Shown: one piece after another, positions 1 through 11,118 of the stretch
Layout: each line of letters begins with the position of its first letter
Position numbering within the stretch: the first letter of the stretch is position 1
Assembly (NCBI RefSeq): GCF_030272615.1
Contig: NC_081410.1
Location: 285,633,957 to 285,697,956 of the forward strand
Length of the DNA: 64,000 nt
From: Cryptomeria japonica
Taxonomy: Eukaryota; Streptophyta; Pinopsida; Cupressales; Cupressaceae
Reading direction: 5' to 3'
Made by a program: the position numbers and the translations under genes
Notes under the pieces: model-generated
What the model saw: only the letters and a program-made list of their open reading frames with translations
What the model was told of the DNA's origin: nothing
Databases searched by the model: none

Positions 1-576
1 GATGAAATAGTTTCAAAAGTTTTGAGAGCCCTTCCACCGATTTACAAAATGAAGGCTACTACAATTAATGAATTGAGAACAATGGAAAACACTTTAGTTA
101 ACAGAGACATTCTGATTGGGAAACTATCTGCTTTTGAGCTTGAAGAATTTGGACCTACTGGAGCTGCAAAATCTGAACTTGCTTTTCATGCATCATCATC
201 TATCGACAAAAGTGATTGGAAAGCCTTATATGCAAAAGAATTGGAAGATATGAGGAAAGAGGATGAAGAATTTGAGCAACTTGAAGCCTTATTTGCTACA
301 AGAGTACCTAGAGGACCGACGGGAAGTAAGTATGAAGGAAAATCACCTTTTAAATGTTTTGCATGTAATAAGATTGGTCATTTTGCATCTAGATGTCCTA
401 AAAGGAATGCAAGATTTGAAGAAAGAGTTAAGAAATCATTTTAGGCTAATTAGAACAAATATAGATTGAAGAAAAATAAACTATGCTACATAGCGGATGA
501 GGAAGGAGTAAGTGATGACTCAAAGGATGAACTGGCAGGAGACCCTGCTAGTGGATCCAACAACGGAAAGGAATGA
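1..576 (+). pseudogene. gag: gag C-terminal part of copia element A
   Basis: Retrotransposon capsid/nucleocapsid fragment. The visible part begins with the tail of the copia gag domain (LPPIYKMKATTINELRTM, as in B and C) and ends with one intact CX2CX4HX4C zinc knuckle, CFACNKIGHFASRC, at nt 355-396, which would bind element RNA in the virus-like particle. A TAG at 442-444 replaces the lysine codon seen in the related element C, just after the knuckle. Sequence beyond the stop still reads as the gag-protease linker. The N-terminus lies outside the window. Confidence 0.85.
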
Positions 577-3500
577 GTGTTCTATGCTTTAAAGGAAGAT
601 GAGCTGGAACCGGCTATCATGAATGAAGAAAAGGCCCTAGTAGAAAAATTTGAAGACAAGGATGAATGGGTAATTGATAGTGGATGCTCACATCATATGA
701 CTAGAGATAAAAGAAAAATTTTGTCCGTGCAAGAATACAATGGCGGTCATGTCAAATTTGGGGATGACAAAGCATGTATGGTCAAAGGTAAAGGTATTAT
801 TTCTCTGGATGGCAAGCATAATACTGATAATGTCCATTATGTAGAAGTTTTAAAGCATAATCTTTTAAGTGTTGGTCAATTGGTGGATAAGGGCTTCCAA
901 CTTCAGTTTAAAGATAGAAAATGGAGAATCATTAACAGAACTGGTTTGGAGATTGCAACCGATACTCAGACTAGAGGTAATATCTTTCACTTGAACACTA
1001 GTAATAAGACATGTTTGATTGCTCATATTGATGAGAGTTGGTTATGGCATAAGAGGTTGTGTCATGTTAATTTTGATTGTATTGTTAAGATCAGTTCAAT
1101 AAAGGCAGTTAGAGATATACCTAAGATTATAAAGCCTCATAATCTGGTATGTAAGGAATGTCAATTGGGAAAGCAAGTTAGAACTTTTTTTAAGAGCATA
1201 CATGATAAATCTAATGATGTGATTTATTTGATTCATTCTGACTTATGTGGTCTAGAAAGGACTAGAAAATTTCAAGGTGATAGGTACTTCATGCTAATAA
1301 TTGATGATTATTCTAGAATGATGTGGGTAACTTTTCTAAGGGAGAAGTCTGAAGCTTTTGAGAAATTCAACATCTTTAAAGAAAAGGTGGAAACAAAAAT
1401 TGGATTGAAAATCAACTTTCTAAGATTAGATCAAGGAGGTGAGTTCACTTTCATGAATTTAACAGTTTTTGTGAGACAAATAGAATTAGGAGATAGTTAC
1501 CTACACCCTAGACTCCTCAACGGAATGGAGTAGTGGAAAGGAATAATAGAACCATTTTGGATGTAGCAAGAACCATGATGATAGAAGCCAAATTGCCTCA
1601 CATCTACTGGAGAGAAGTAGTGAGTACAATAGTCTATTCATTCAACAGAGTTCATATCAAAGGTGAAACCGGTAAGACTCCTTATGAATTATGGTTTGGA
1701 CATACACCTACTACTAAATATTTTAGAATACTTGGAAGTAAATGTTATATCAGAAGGGATGATTCAATTGGGAAGTTTGATCCTAGATGTGATGAAGGAA
1801 TATTTCTTGGATATTAAATTCAAAGCAAAGCATATAGATGTTATAACAAAATATTGTAGAAAATTGTGAAGAGTGCAAATGTGAAAGTGGATGAGCAATA
1901 TAGAGATTAATCTATATCATATAACAGAGAACTGGCAGTGGAAATGATCATAACTGAATAGGTAATGCCTCAACCGGTACAAGACAATGAGACAGTTACA
2001 CCAGTACAATCAAAAATTTCAACTGTAACTGATGATCAGAATAGTGAACATGAAATTCAGAAGACACCAACGTATGTAAGGTTAAATCATTCTAAAGATC
2101 AAATCATTGGAGATAGGAACAAGGGAGTTATGATAAGAAGAAGACTAGCAAATGAGGAGGTATGTCTTATTTCTCAAATTGAATCGACATATGTTATTGA
2201 AGCTTGTAAAGATAAACATTGGTTAAAGGCTATGGAAAATGAATTAGATCAAATAGAGAAGAATGAGACTTGGACTTTAGTTCCCCGGCCAAAAAATAAG
2301 AATGTTATTGGAACTAAATGGGTTTTTAGAAATAAACTAATGAGGATGGTCAAGTTGTAAGAAACAAGGCTAGACTAGTTTGTAAAGGATATTCTCAAAT
2401 GGAAGGAATTGATTATGGTGAGACATTTGCACCAGTAGCTAGAATTGAAGTTGTTAGAATATTTATTGCCTTTGCAGCATACAAGAACTATAAGGTCTAT
2501 CAAATGGATGTTAAATGTGCATTTTTGAATGGTGAACTTGAGGAAGAAGTATACATTGAGAAGCCTCATGGATTTTCACTAACAGATGACAAAGATATGG
2601 TTTGTAGATTAAGGAAAGCATTATATGGTTTGAAACAAGCTCCTAGAGCTTGGTATGCAAGGTTGGATAAATATCTTTTGAAGCTTGGTTTTACTAAAGG
2701 CAGTGCTGACGACAATTTATATTACAAAATCATTGATGATGATATTTTGATTATTGAAGTATTTGTTGATGATATCATTTTTGGAGGTGAAGATAAATTG
2801 TGCATGAAATTCTCTAATAATATGAAGAATGAATTTGAAATGTCTAAGATTGGTGAGATAAGATTCTTCTTAGGTTTGCCGATTACTCAAACTAACAAAG
2901 GCATTTTTATCTGTCAAACTAAGTATCTAAGGGAATTGTTGAAGAAGCTTGGTATGGAAAATTCCAAACTAGTAAGTACTCCTATCGTAACAGGTGAGAA
3001 ATTATCTATCAAAGACACATCTGTACCGGTAAATTCAACAAGGTATAAGTCTATGATTGGTGTCTTGTTATATCTAACTCAAACTAGACTAGATATTATG
3101 AATATAGTAATTATTGTTTCAAGATATCAAAGTAATACTAAAGAAAATCATGAATGTGCAGTAAAGAGGATATTTCGATACTTACAAGGAACAACAGAAT
3201 ATGGCTTGTGGTATTCTAGAGATGATAACTTCACTTTATGTGCATATACAGATTCAGATTGGGCAGGAGATAGAGATGACAGGAAGAGCACTTCTGGTGG
3301 AGCTTTCTTTCTTGGAAAGAAATTGGTTTCATGGATCACCAAAAAATAGTCATGCGTTTCTTTATCTACTGCAGAAGCTGAATATGTTGTAGTAGCAACT
3401 AATTTCACTCAAGCCTTGTGGATGAAGCAAATGTTGAAGGATATCAAGGTAAATTACAGTGAACCAGTAGTTATCTATTGTGATAACTTTGCAGCTATTG

Positions 3501-3715
3501 ACATATCTAAGAATCTAGTATTTCACTCTAAGACTAAGCATATTTCAATAAAATATGACTTTTTGAAGGAAAAGGAGGAAGAAACGGAAGTCAAATTAGT
3601 TTATGTGAACACTAAAGAGAACATTGTAGATATATTCACTAAACCACTCTCTAAGGAATCATTTGAATATTTGAGAGATAGGTTAGGGGTATCTACCCCT
3701 CTGACAAAAACTTAA
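577..3715 (+). pseudogene. pol: pol polyprotein of copia element A (PR-IN-RT-RH), broken
   Basis: Copia pol. Aspartic protease: WVIDSGCSHHMT with intact DSG near nt 676. Integrase: zinc-binding HHCC region (WHKRLCH...CKEC near 1040-1180), first catalytic Asp in HSDLCG, second Asp kept in LRLDQGGEF; the frame shifts near 1480-1533 and the third catalytic residue is in the next frame (ERNNRTILD). KTPYELWFG follows. Reverse transcriptase: [20 protein letters not shown] near 2502 and FVDDIIFGG near 2760. RNase [21 protein letters not shown], a stop at 3347-3349, then the C-terminal part to 3715. At least four frame breaks between 1533 and 3416 make it inactive. Confidence 0.9.
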
Positions 3716-4006
3716 CTTCTTCATATAAAAATGACCTATAAGACCGCATACATATATGAGTCTTTTAAAATATGCCATGTTAGCTTTTACAAGATATAAT
3801 TACATTATAAAAAAATAAACAAAAGTTTATTCCATGTCGGCCTGAGTGTCGGTAAGCATTGTTGTCATTGTCGATGAAGTGCATGCCGGTGTATGTAGAA
3901 GTCTATTGCCAATGTTGGTAACTGTTAGTGGGTTGCTAGGTGATTTCCAGTTGGTTTCCATGAATGACAACATCAAGTATTCTCATAAGAGTGTAGAATG
4001 CCAACA
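3716..4006 (-). repeat. truncated 3' LTR of NA1
   Basis: These 291 bp align base for base with the last 290 bp of the right LTR (9547-9836), including the closing AATGCCAACA. The remaining ~500 bp are absent; the sequence joins directly to the stop codon of element A pol. In element orientation the LTR begins TGTTGGCATT. Confidence 0.85.
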
Positions 4007-4020
4007 ATCTCCCCCTTTGG
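4007..4020 (-). promoter_or_regulatory. polypurine tract of NA1
   Basis: Read on the minus strand this is CCAAAGGGGGAGAT directly against the LTR start TGTTGG, the position and composition of a plus-strand priming tract. The same tract precedes the 3' LTRs of NA2, A, B, C and D. Confidence 0.75.
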
Positions 4021-4214
4021 CATTGATGGAAACACTCATGAGAAAAATCCAAAAACTGAAGTCCAAAACGTTTCCAAAAAGATGTGCCCCCCCTAAGAAA
4101 ATGATCTCCTCTAAATAACTATTTTTCTCTCCACTACTCCCCCTTTGCCATTAATGACAAAGGTTGTCAAAAATAGTCAAATGAGTGCAAAAAATTTCAC
4201 CTCAAAGTCTGTAA

Positions 4215-7200
4215 CTAGTTGGTTACAATTTGAAAAATGTCTGCCAAAACTAGATTTAGACTCTGCATAAACCTTTTGCTATCATTCAAGGTTGCCTCAG
4301 TCTTTTGGATCGTGTTGGTGAGATAGTGCATGTGTTCTTCTGATGATCGCTCTCCCTGAAGTAATGCCTTAGATATTTCTATTCTCTGAGAAATAAGATT
4401 GTCCAGCTTGGGACCAAGTTTATTTCTAAGTTCTTGGGTTACCTTATCCTTTCCTTTTCTTTCTGAAGTTTCTCTATTTTTTCTTCTAAACCTACCATTT
4501 CCTACTCAAAAACTGATATATGTTCGAATGAACCAATTATGTTATCAGCTATTTCATCGATTTCTTTATGTGTTCTACTGATTTCTTTATCTATGTCCTC
4601 TGTCAAAAGGTGAGGTTTTCATGTTTCCCTATAAAGCTCTTTTTACTCCAAAATTGTAGAGTTAAGTGTTGGTAGCAATGTATTCAAGTGTTCTGTACAC
4701 TTCTTTATGGTGTGTTCAAATAATTTGTCCTTCTCTTTTTTAACTCTCTCCTTTATTGTGTCCTCATTCACTTTATCAATGGTTATTACATTGTCAGCAA
4801 TAAATTTGGACAATGTGTCCAGTTTACCTAAAGAATCCTTAATATGATCTATGTTACAATTTGGTGCAATCAATTTAAGAATAGGTATAGTGTTATCAAT
4901 TGCCTTCTAGGCCAATGCATTGCAATCCGTTATCTTCTTGATTGAATCCAAAAGTACCTTTGTAACATTGGTAGGTCTGAATTCACTTGTAGATGTGTCG
5001 GATGTATGACCAATTACCTTTATTACCTTTGTGCTTCCATCAGTTGTAACTATTTTTCTTGCATTTTCCTCTGGTGGATCAGTTTGGGTTTTCATCTCAA
5101 CCTGCAAAGGTTTCTCATATTGTTTTAATGTCTTAGTGATTGTTCATTTCTCTGACTTAGTGTGTACCTCTGCCTTAGTTGGTTTCTCTAAAATTTCAAC
5201 TTTTGGTATCTCTATTTCTGGTGGCCCTGTGCCAACATCTTTACCTTCATTAGGTTTTCTAGTTTCTGATAATTGCTTTGTTTGAGTTGGGATCTTAACT
5301 TCAACAGTTTCTATCGGATTCTCTTCCATGTTGCCACTATCAACATTGTCTGCCTTAACCTCTGAACTAATATCCACAATAATATTTACTTCCTAAGTAT
5401 CCACATTCATGGTAAAGAGTATCTCAAATTCAAGATTTGTGTCATCATGTGTAATACCTTCAGTATCAATTGCCGGTGGATCATCTGTGTATACCAGTGC
5501 AGTATCCAAAGATGGTGGTGGTAGATTGCCAGTAATCTTGATGTTTGGAATTCTACCAAATTTACCTTTGCCCTTGTCCATGTCCTTTTGATACACTTTA
5601 AATGCCTTTTTCAGTTGGTTCATTTCCTCTTGTTTTTCCTTCTCCACAAAAAATATATCCCAATTAACTACAGTCTCATGTACAATCTCTTTCACTCTTC
5701 CTGCCATTAAGATTACTTGTCAGTGCCCACTGGCAAAAATGGATCGGTTAGCCTCAGAGATAAGTTCATCAATTTCTTCTTTTGAATTAATAGGATGTAC
5801 AGCTAGAAGGTTTTCAACTTTCAGTTTCTTGCCTAATTCCATCACTGCTATCCTTTTTGCTTCCAATATTCTATAAAGATCATTAGGTAAATCATCCACA
5901 ACTTCAATTAGAACCTTCTTATATATGTTTGTGTAAGATAATACTATTCTTAATGCTTTCCCTGTTAGAATCATTAAATGTATTATACAGTTTGTGTACA
6001 TAAGCCAAATTTCCATCATCAGTTATCTCATTTAACAAATCATTCAAAGAAGGGGTAGTAGGTTGTTGTTTCTTCTTTGGTGTCAGTTTCTTGGGTGGTC
6101 CCCTTACTGCCCATTGTTTATTTCTCAAAGTCCTTGCTCTCTTAGGTGAAGGAGAGGGTGTCGATGAAGGTTTTCTCTTCCTCCTTTCAAACCTTTTAAA
6201 CTTTGTTGCCTTCTCACTATCAGTTCCAAAAGATGTGTCAACCGGTGAAATATGTGCCTCTGATTGAAGTCCTTCAAGCTCACTAGCAGATATGTAACTA
6301 AGGTTCATGACATTTTCTTTGATTTCCTTCACTTTCTTAGAAGCATCTCAAATGATTTTTTCTCTTTTATTCCTTTTCTTTAACAAATTTACATCTCCTT
6401 CAATAGTCTCAGCACTACCAAAGACCTTTTCTGATGGTTCTCTCGGTGCTTCCAGTAAAGCTTTAGCAAATGTCTCCAAAATGGTAAGATCTACTTCATA
6501 TCCCATTTTGGTGACCCAGATAGTCCTAGGGAGTATTGCCTCCATACATGTCTCATCTCTTTTGATAACAAAATAGATCTCTTTGTTATATTTGTCTACT
6601 GCACTCTATGGTAACCTTTCTCTAGTTCTCATCTTAGCTTGGAAAGTTTTAAAGTAGTCTGTTATGTTTTTGTCTCTAGTAGTTCCCATGTTAGTAAAAG
6701 CTTCCTGTAGTTGCTTTCCTATAGGTATATCATAACCAAATTCTTTAGGTCTTGTATCGGGGATCTCTTTAGTGAAATACAACATCAAGCATACCAAAAG
6801 ATTTCCAAAGTGGATTGTCCCTTTCTTATCTCCTTTAATCTTTTTCAAATTGTCAATAAGCTCATCTTTTAGCCATTCACACCCATCTATCACTGCATTG
6901 TTGTTTATCATCTCATAAGCACTGTGTATACAGAGACTAGAAACAAAGTTGAGTCCATTAGTATGTGTGGCTTTATAACCTAGCATCATACTTACAAATA
7001 TCACATTGATGTCTATAATATCAATTACTCTCAGTGATATATTGTCAGATGTTGCTCCGGTTAGGCTTATCACTTTGTTGTTGAGAATCTTCTTTGTTTT
7101 ATCAGGTCTGTTGTCGGTTGAGGGTAAACCAGTTACTACCCTAATTGCTTGCAAGGTTATTTTGCAGATAGAATCCAACCATAGAGATTCTCCATGTTCT

Positions 7201-7565
7201 CTACTCAATACAATCCTTACTACTTCCTCTGGAAATTGAGGGATATTCAGTATCTCCACAAAACCTAGATTTTCTACAATTTTGTGTTTGGGTTTAACAG
7301 CACCATGTTCATCACAAAAGACCTTAGTAAACATTTTTATTAGTTTCTCAAAACCTAGTTCTTCTATATTGCAATGTATATGAATCCTAGGGTCTTCTAC
7401 AAATGCTACACCTTTAGGAATTTTCGAAAATGCCCCTACAGAGTCATCATGCTTAGCAATTTCAGGAATTATCTTAAACAAGGGCCTAGGGTGTTTCACA
7501 TTTTCCACTATGGTAGGGTTTGGAATAAACTCAAGAGTAGAAGAAGAGGCCATTGAAAAATACAT
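4215..7565 (-). pseudogene. NA1 ORF2: ~1,100-aa protein of unknown function
   Basis: Long reading frame from ATG at 7565 to the stop at 4215-4217, equal to 1,117 codons overall, with several in-frame stops and two compensating frameshifts (near 5950-6000 and near 4500). Homologous over its length to NA2 ORF2. In order: N-terminal domain (7565 to about 6600) with FIPNPTIVEN, SLWLDSICKI and VVTGLPST; a basic NLS-like stretch near 6200-6130 (KRFERRKRKPSSTPSPSPKR); a middle segment IYKKVLIEVVDDLPNDLYR near 5925; an acidic, Thr/Pro-rich linker; and a C-terminal coiled-coil region (4900 to 4220). I do not recognise the family. No protease, integrase or RT motif is present. Its recurrence at the same place in NA2 argues it is an element protein and not a captured host fragment. 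Confidence 0.7.
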
Positions 7566-7895
7566 TTTACTGCTTGAAAATATTTTGAATGCCTGAAGAA
7601 ATCACTCTGCACCTTCGCCTTGAATGCCTTCGCTCAATTTTTGCGCTCTCTGCTAATTTGAATTTTTGATGAGTCAAAAATGAGGGAAATCGGCTTATTT
7701 ATAATGATATTTTTTCCACCAACCACATTAAATGCTCATCGGTTAAGTGAAAACTTAACACATTTGCTGGTAAGGAAGAAATTTATCTTCTCACCATCAA
7801 CCAAGGGTAATCTACACGATTTTCAAATTGTTGCAATACCCCCAAAGCGTTACTTCTTAGTTGGATGAAGAATCTCTTGCCGGTGGAGGATTACT

Positions 7896-8968
7896 CTATT
7901 CTACTGGTATATAGATAATTTCATCAAAATTTTGATCTCTCTTCTTAATCCATTGTTTTGAAAATTCTTGCTTTACCTTATCTACCTTTTCTTTGCCTTT
8001 CAAATTGGATCCTTTATTGTTTGCTAGTGAAGTCTTGCTTCTACAAAACTTTGCAATATGTCCAATTTTGTTACAAGCATAATAAGTCACATTATTCCTC
8101 TGAATAGCCTTTCCATATCTTACGCTGGTTTGTGTTCTGCATTGATTAGATAAATGTCCATATCTTCCACAAACATAGAATTTCACATTCATTCTGCAAT
8201 TTTCTGAATTATGACCAACTTTGTTGCATTTAGAATATTGACCGGTGGGTGCATTAATATTTTGATTATCTCTAAATCTACACAGATTTTCTCTATGACC
8301 ATATTTGTTGCAATTGAAACATTTGCCATTAAACTTATAAGCATTAGGTTGTCTACTGGCTTGTTCTGATCTAGATTGTTTGCAGTACCAAAACTTTCTC
8401 CAATTTCAAATCTAAGTCCATTAGTATCTCCATTAGATTTATGACTTTTCAACATGTCATCAAGCTCCTCTGAACTTTTCTTGAATTTGTCTTTCTATTT
8501 ATTTGTAGTAGCCAACTCATTTTCCAGAATTCCCTTTTGTCTCATAAGCTCAGTTTTATCATGTTGCATGTGAATCAGATCTGTCTTCAGCATATCATTT
8601 TCATGACTAAGTCTTAGATTTTCATTTCCAGCATCATTAAGTCTCCTAGTCAAGTCTTCTTCCTTCTTCTTCATGTCTTCAATATCTTTACATAACCTCA
8701 TAGTCATATCTTGCATTTCATTCTTCATATTACTGTTTTCTTGTCTCAACTTGTTTGCAAGTTCTCTAAGAGTTTATTTTTCATCATCATCTTTCTGCAT
8801 CTTCTTATGAATTTCTTTCCTTTTATTTTGTGGTATAGAAGAGTTCTCCTAAAGTCCTTTAATGAATTCATGTGCAGTCCTTTGATCATCTTCAAGTTTG
8901 ATATTCTTCATTTTCTCTACATCATAATCTACAATATCTCCTTCCAATTGTTTTCTTAAGTTCTCCAT
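7896..8968 (-). pseudogene. NA1 ORF1: coiled-coil protein with four CCHC-type zinc knuckles
   Basis: Gag-like nucleic-acid-binding protein. The start is taken at ATG 8968 (MENLRKQLEG), the first Met after the primer site, also present in NA2. Roughly 357 codons to the TAG at 7896. Residues ~1-200 are heptad-rich and charged (coiled coil, 8900 to 8490). The C-terminal third has four knuckles: CFNCNKYGHRENLC; a second with its first Cys changed (YSKCNKVGHNSENC); a third with its first Cys changed (FYVCGRYGHLSNQC); and YYACNKIGHIAKFC, where the first Cys is Tyr. A lysine-rich tail follows. Three or four internal stops and one frameshift make this copy inactive. A classical copia capsid domain is not visible. 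Confidence 0.7.
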
Positions 8969-9026
8969 CTGTACCGGTGTTAGAATCTTCCTCAAGCTAT
9001 TAAGCTTTTGAAATTAGAGGACCAGG

Positions 9027-9038
9027 ATTTGATACCAA
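9027..9038 (-). other. degenerate primer-binding site of NA1
   Basis: Plus-strand GATTTGATACCA is the complement of a tRNA-iMet site (GCTCTGATACCA) with 10 of 12 matches, 2 nt from the LTR edge. This is the same spacing as in NA2, B and C. Confidence 0.7.
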
Positions 9039-9040
9039 TT

Positions 9041-9836
9041 GTTAGAATCAATGACAGTCCCAAAGACACTGAGAGGGGGGGGTGAATCAGTGTCTAATTG
9101 TTTAGGATAATATGTAAACTTATTAAGAACTTTGTATCCCAAAACAGTGTACTGGTAAATGAGAATTAATACAACAAATAAGAATAACAGAGACAGCATA
9201 GAGAACACACCATAATACAATATATTAATGAGAAACCCCGGTGTGGGAAAAACCTCGGTGGGATTTGTGACCCACAATATTCACTCACTGGCTAATGAAT
9301 AAATATTACTTACAATGAGGGGCCTACACATGCAGGAAGGCTAGCAGCCTAGAGCTCACTGTTCAACTACAAAATGGAAGTCTCACTTACTTACAAAATG
9401 GATTATCAAAATCCAATACAATGTACTGCTTCAGATCAGCATCAACTATGCCAGGTTTAGTAGCGGTTTAAGATCAGTCTATAACCAAAACCTTCACTAT
9501 CAACTATATCACCTTATACAAAAATATCATCTATCCTCTCTCTCACTTCTTCATATCAAAATGACCTATAAGATCTCATACATGTATGAGTCTTTTACAA
9601 TATGCCATGTTGGCTTTTACAAGAGATAATTACATTATAAAACAATAAACAAAAGTTTATTCCATGTCGGCTTAAGTGTCGGTAAGCATTGTTGCCGCTA
9701 TCAGTGAAGTGCCTATCAGTGTATGTAGAAGTCTATTGCCGGTGCCGGTAACTACCGGTGGGTTGCTAGGTGATTGTCAGTTGCTTGCCATCAATGACAA
9801 CATCAACTATTCTCATAAGAGTGTAGAATGCCAACA
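9041..9836 (-). repeat. 5' LTR of NA1
   Basis: A 796-bp LTR, plus-strand TGTTAGAATC ... AATGCCAACA. It carries the C-rich box near its internal end (seen as a G run at 9073-9080) and a perfect 16-bp palindrome CTCATACATGTATGAG at 9575-9590. It is homologous to both LTRs of NA2. Confidence 0.85.
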
Positions 9837-11118
9837 TGTTTCACATTTCTTGGCACTTATATGTCTTCTTTTTCACATCTAGTGTTTCCATCAATGCCAA
9901 AGGGGAGATTGTTGGAAATATGAAGGAATTGATTATGTGTTACATTGATGTTTTTTCATTGATGTCAACACTAGCTATTATGGTTGGTCACCGGGAGACA
10001 AATTTTGGTTAACGATAGAAGAACTAGTGTTACCGACAAAAGGGACTATCAGTTGGATATTTGGATCAATGGAATATGTTTGGTTTGATGTTTATGGAAT
10101 ATGTTTTGGTCAGGTGGTATTGACTTGATGATTAGATGCTATCATACACTCTATTAAGCCTATACCGGTAAGGGTTTAAGGTTTTACCGACAAAGCTTTT
10201 ACCGATAATCTTTGACAGGATGCATAAGTGGTGTTGGTGTGGCTTCTTGATGGAATTTAGGATGCAAAAGGTGATCCTTTATCATGCCTTGACTCATTGG
10301 AGACATCGCTTTGGCATGGTGGACCCAAATTAGGTCTAGTACATATCAAGGTTATGGACCAATATCATGTTAGCGTGTTCTCTATACGTTACCAGAATGA
10401 TTTATGGATTTGTTAATGTTATTTTGGTCTAAAGCCGACATGGCATATCATTGTAATATGGATGTGTGTAATGATTTTATTGTAATATTTTTTAGGTGGC
10501 CGACCTAATTAGTTTAAGCCTTAGGGTTTGTATAAATTGATGTAAGATCTCATTATAGATCATGGTCATGGTCGTGGAATGAAATATCATATGCAAAGGA
10601 GATTTGGTTGATCATAGGTGATCGAATTGGGTTTATGTAAGAGGTCAAAGGCCTCTGGTATTGAGCTTAATTGGGACTGTAATCAGGCATGGTAGATGTT
10701 GCCACTAGTAGTTCATTCTTTTGGATTGTTGTCCAATTATCTTCAGGTGGTTATAACCTCTCTATAGTCAATGAGACTCCTTTGTAATGAGCAGTATGCT
10801 CTAGGCAATGTTCCTTCCTGCATGTGCAGCCCCCTTATTATATCACATACTTTCTATAGAAGTTTCATATAATGGTGGGTAGGCTTCCCACCATGGTTTT
10901 TCCCTTTACCAGGTTTTCCACATACAAATCATGGTTTTATGTGGTATGGTTTCATTGTGTTAAATTTTTGTTTCATTCTTAAGTTTTATTGCTTACTGAT
11001 ATCTGTTTCAGCTATTTTGGTATTCAATGTTTATGTGCTCTGATGAAAGGTTATAAAGTGGCTTGATTAATATAATCTATTAACAACTAATTCACCCCCC
11101 TCTCAATTGTTGTTCTTA
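9837..11118 (+). mobile_element. copia element A, 3' portion (UTR, PPT, 3' LTR)
   Basis: 9837-9909 is the end of a copia 3' UTR, closely resembling 39092-39164 of element C (shared TTCACATCTAGT and CATCAATGCCAAAGGGG). The polypurine tract lies at 9895-9909. The LTR runs from TGTTGG at 9910 to about 11118, with TATAAAT at 10531-10537, the motif ATGTAAGATCTCATTATAG just after it, and a C-rich box AATTCACCCCCC near 11090. Assigned to element A because it is the same family and frames the NA1 insertion. The LTR end is not the expected CTAACA: it runs directly into the RT of element D at 11119. Confidence 0.75.

Larger units (their letters stand above)
1..3715 (+). mobile_element. Ty1/copia element A, 5' portion (gag-pol, cut by window edge)
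   Basis: Left part of a Ty1/copia retrotransposon on the plus strand, entering the window inside gag. Domain order is gag, protease, integrase, reverse transcriptase, RNase H, the copia order (integrase before RT). The coding part ends at the TAA at 3713-3715. Its 3' UTR is replaced at once by the truncated LTR of the minus-strand element NA1; the matching 3' UTR, PPT and LTR resume at 9837-11118. Several stops and frameshifts show it is not functional. Element C (33103-40376) and element B (18899-25482) are the closest relatives in the window. Confidence 0.9.
3716..9836 (-). mobile_element. NA1: non-autonomous LTR retrotransposon, minus strand, truncated 3' LTR
   Basis: Member of a family of LTR elements without pol. 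Reading on the minus strand: 5' LTR (9836-9041), degenerate tRNA-iMet primer site, ORF1 with zinc knuckles, ORF2, polypurine tract (4020-4007), 3' LTR (4006-3716, truncated). The same parts in the same order are found in NA2 (45395-52175). It sits inside the 3' UTR of copia element A: pol of A ends at 3715, and A's 3' UTR and LTR resume at 9837. About 500 bp of NA1's left LTR and part of A's UTR are missing at the 3715/3716 join, so a deletion followed insertion. Confidence 0.85.

Noticed and set aside
3148-3408. Minus-strand frame opposite RNase H
   Set aside because: Shadow of copia pol; similar shadows occur opposite B and C RNase H.
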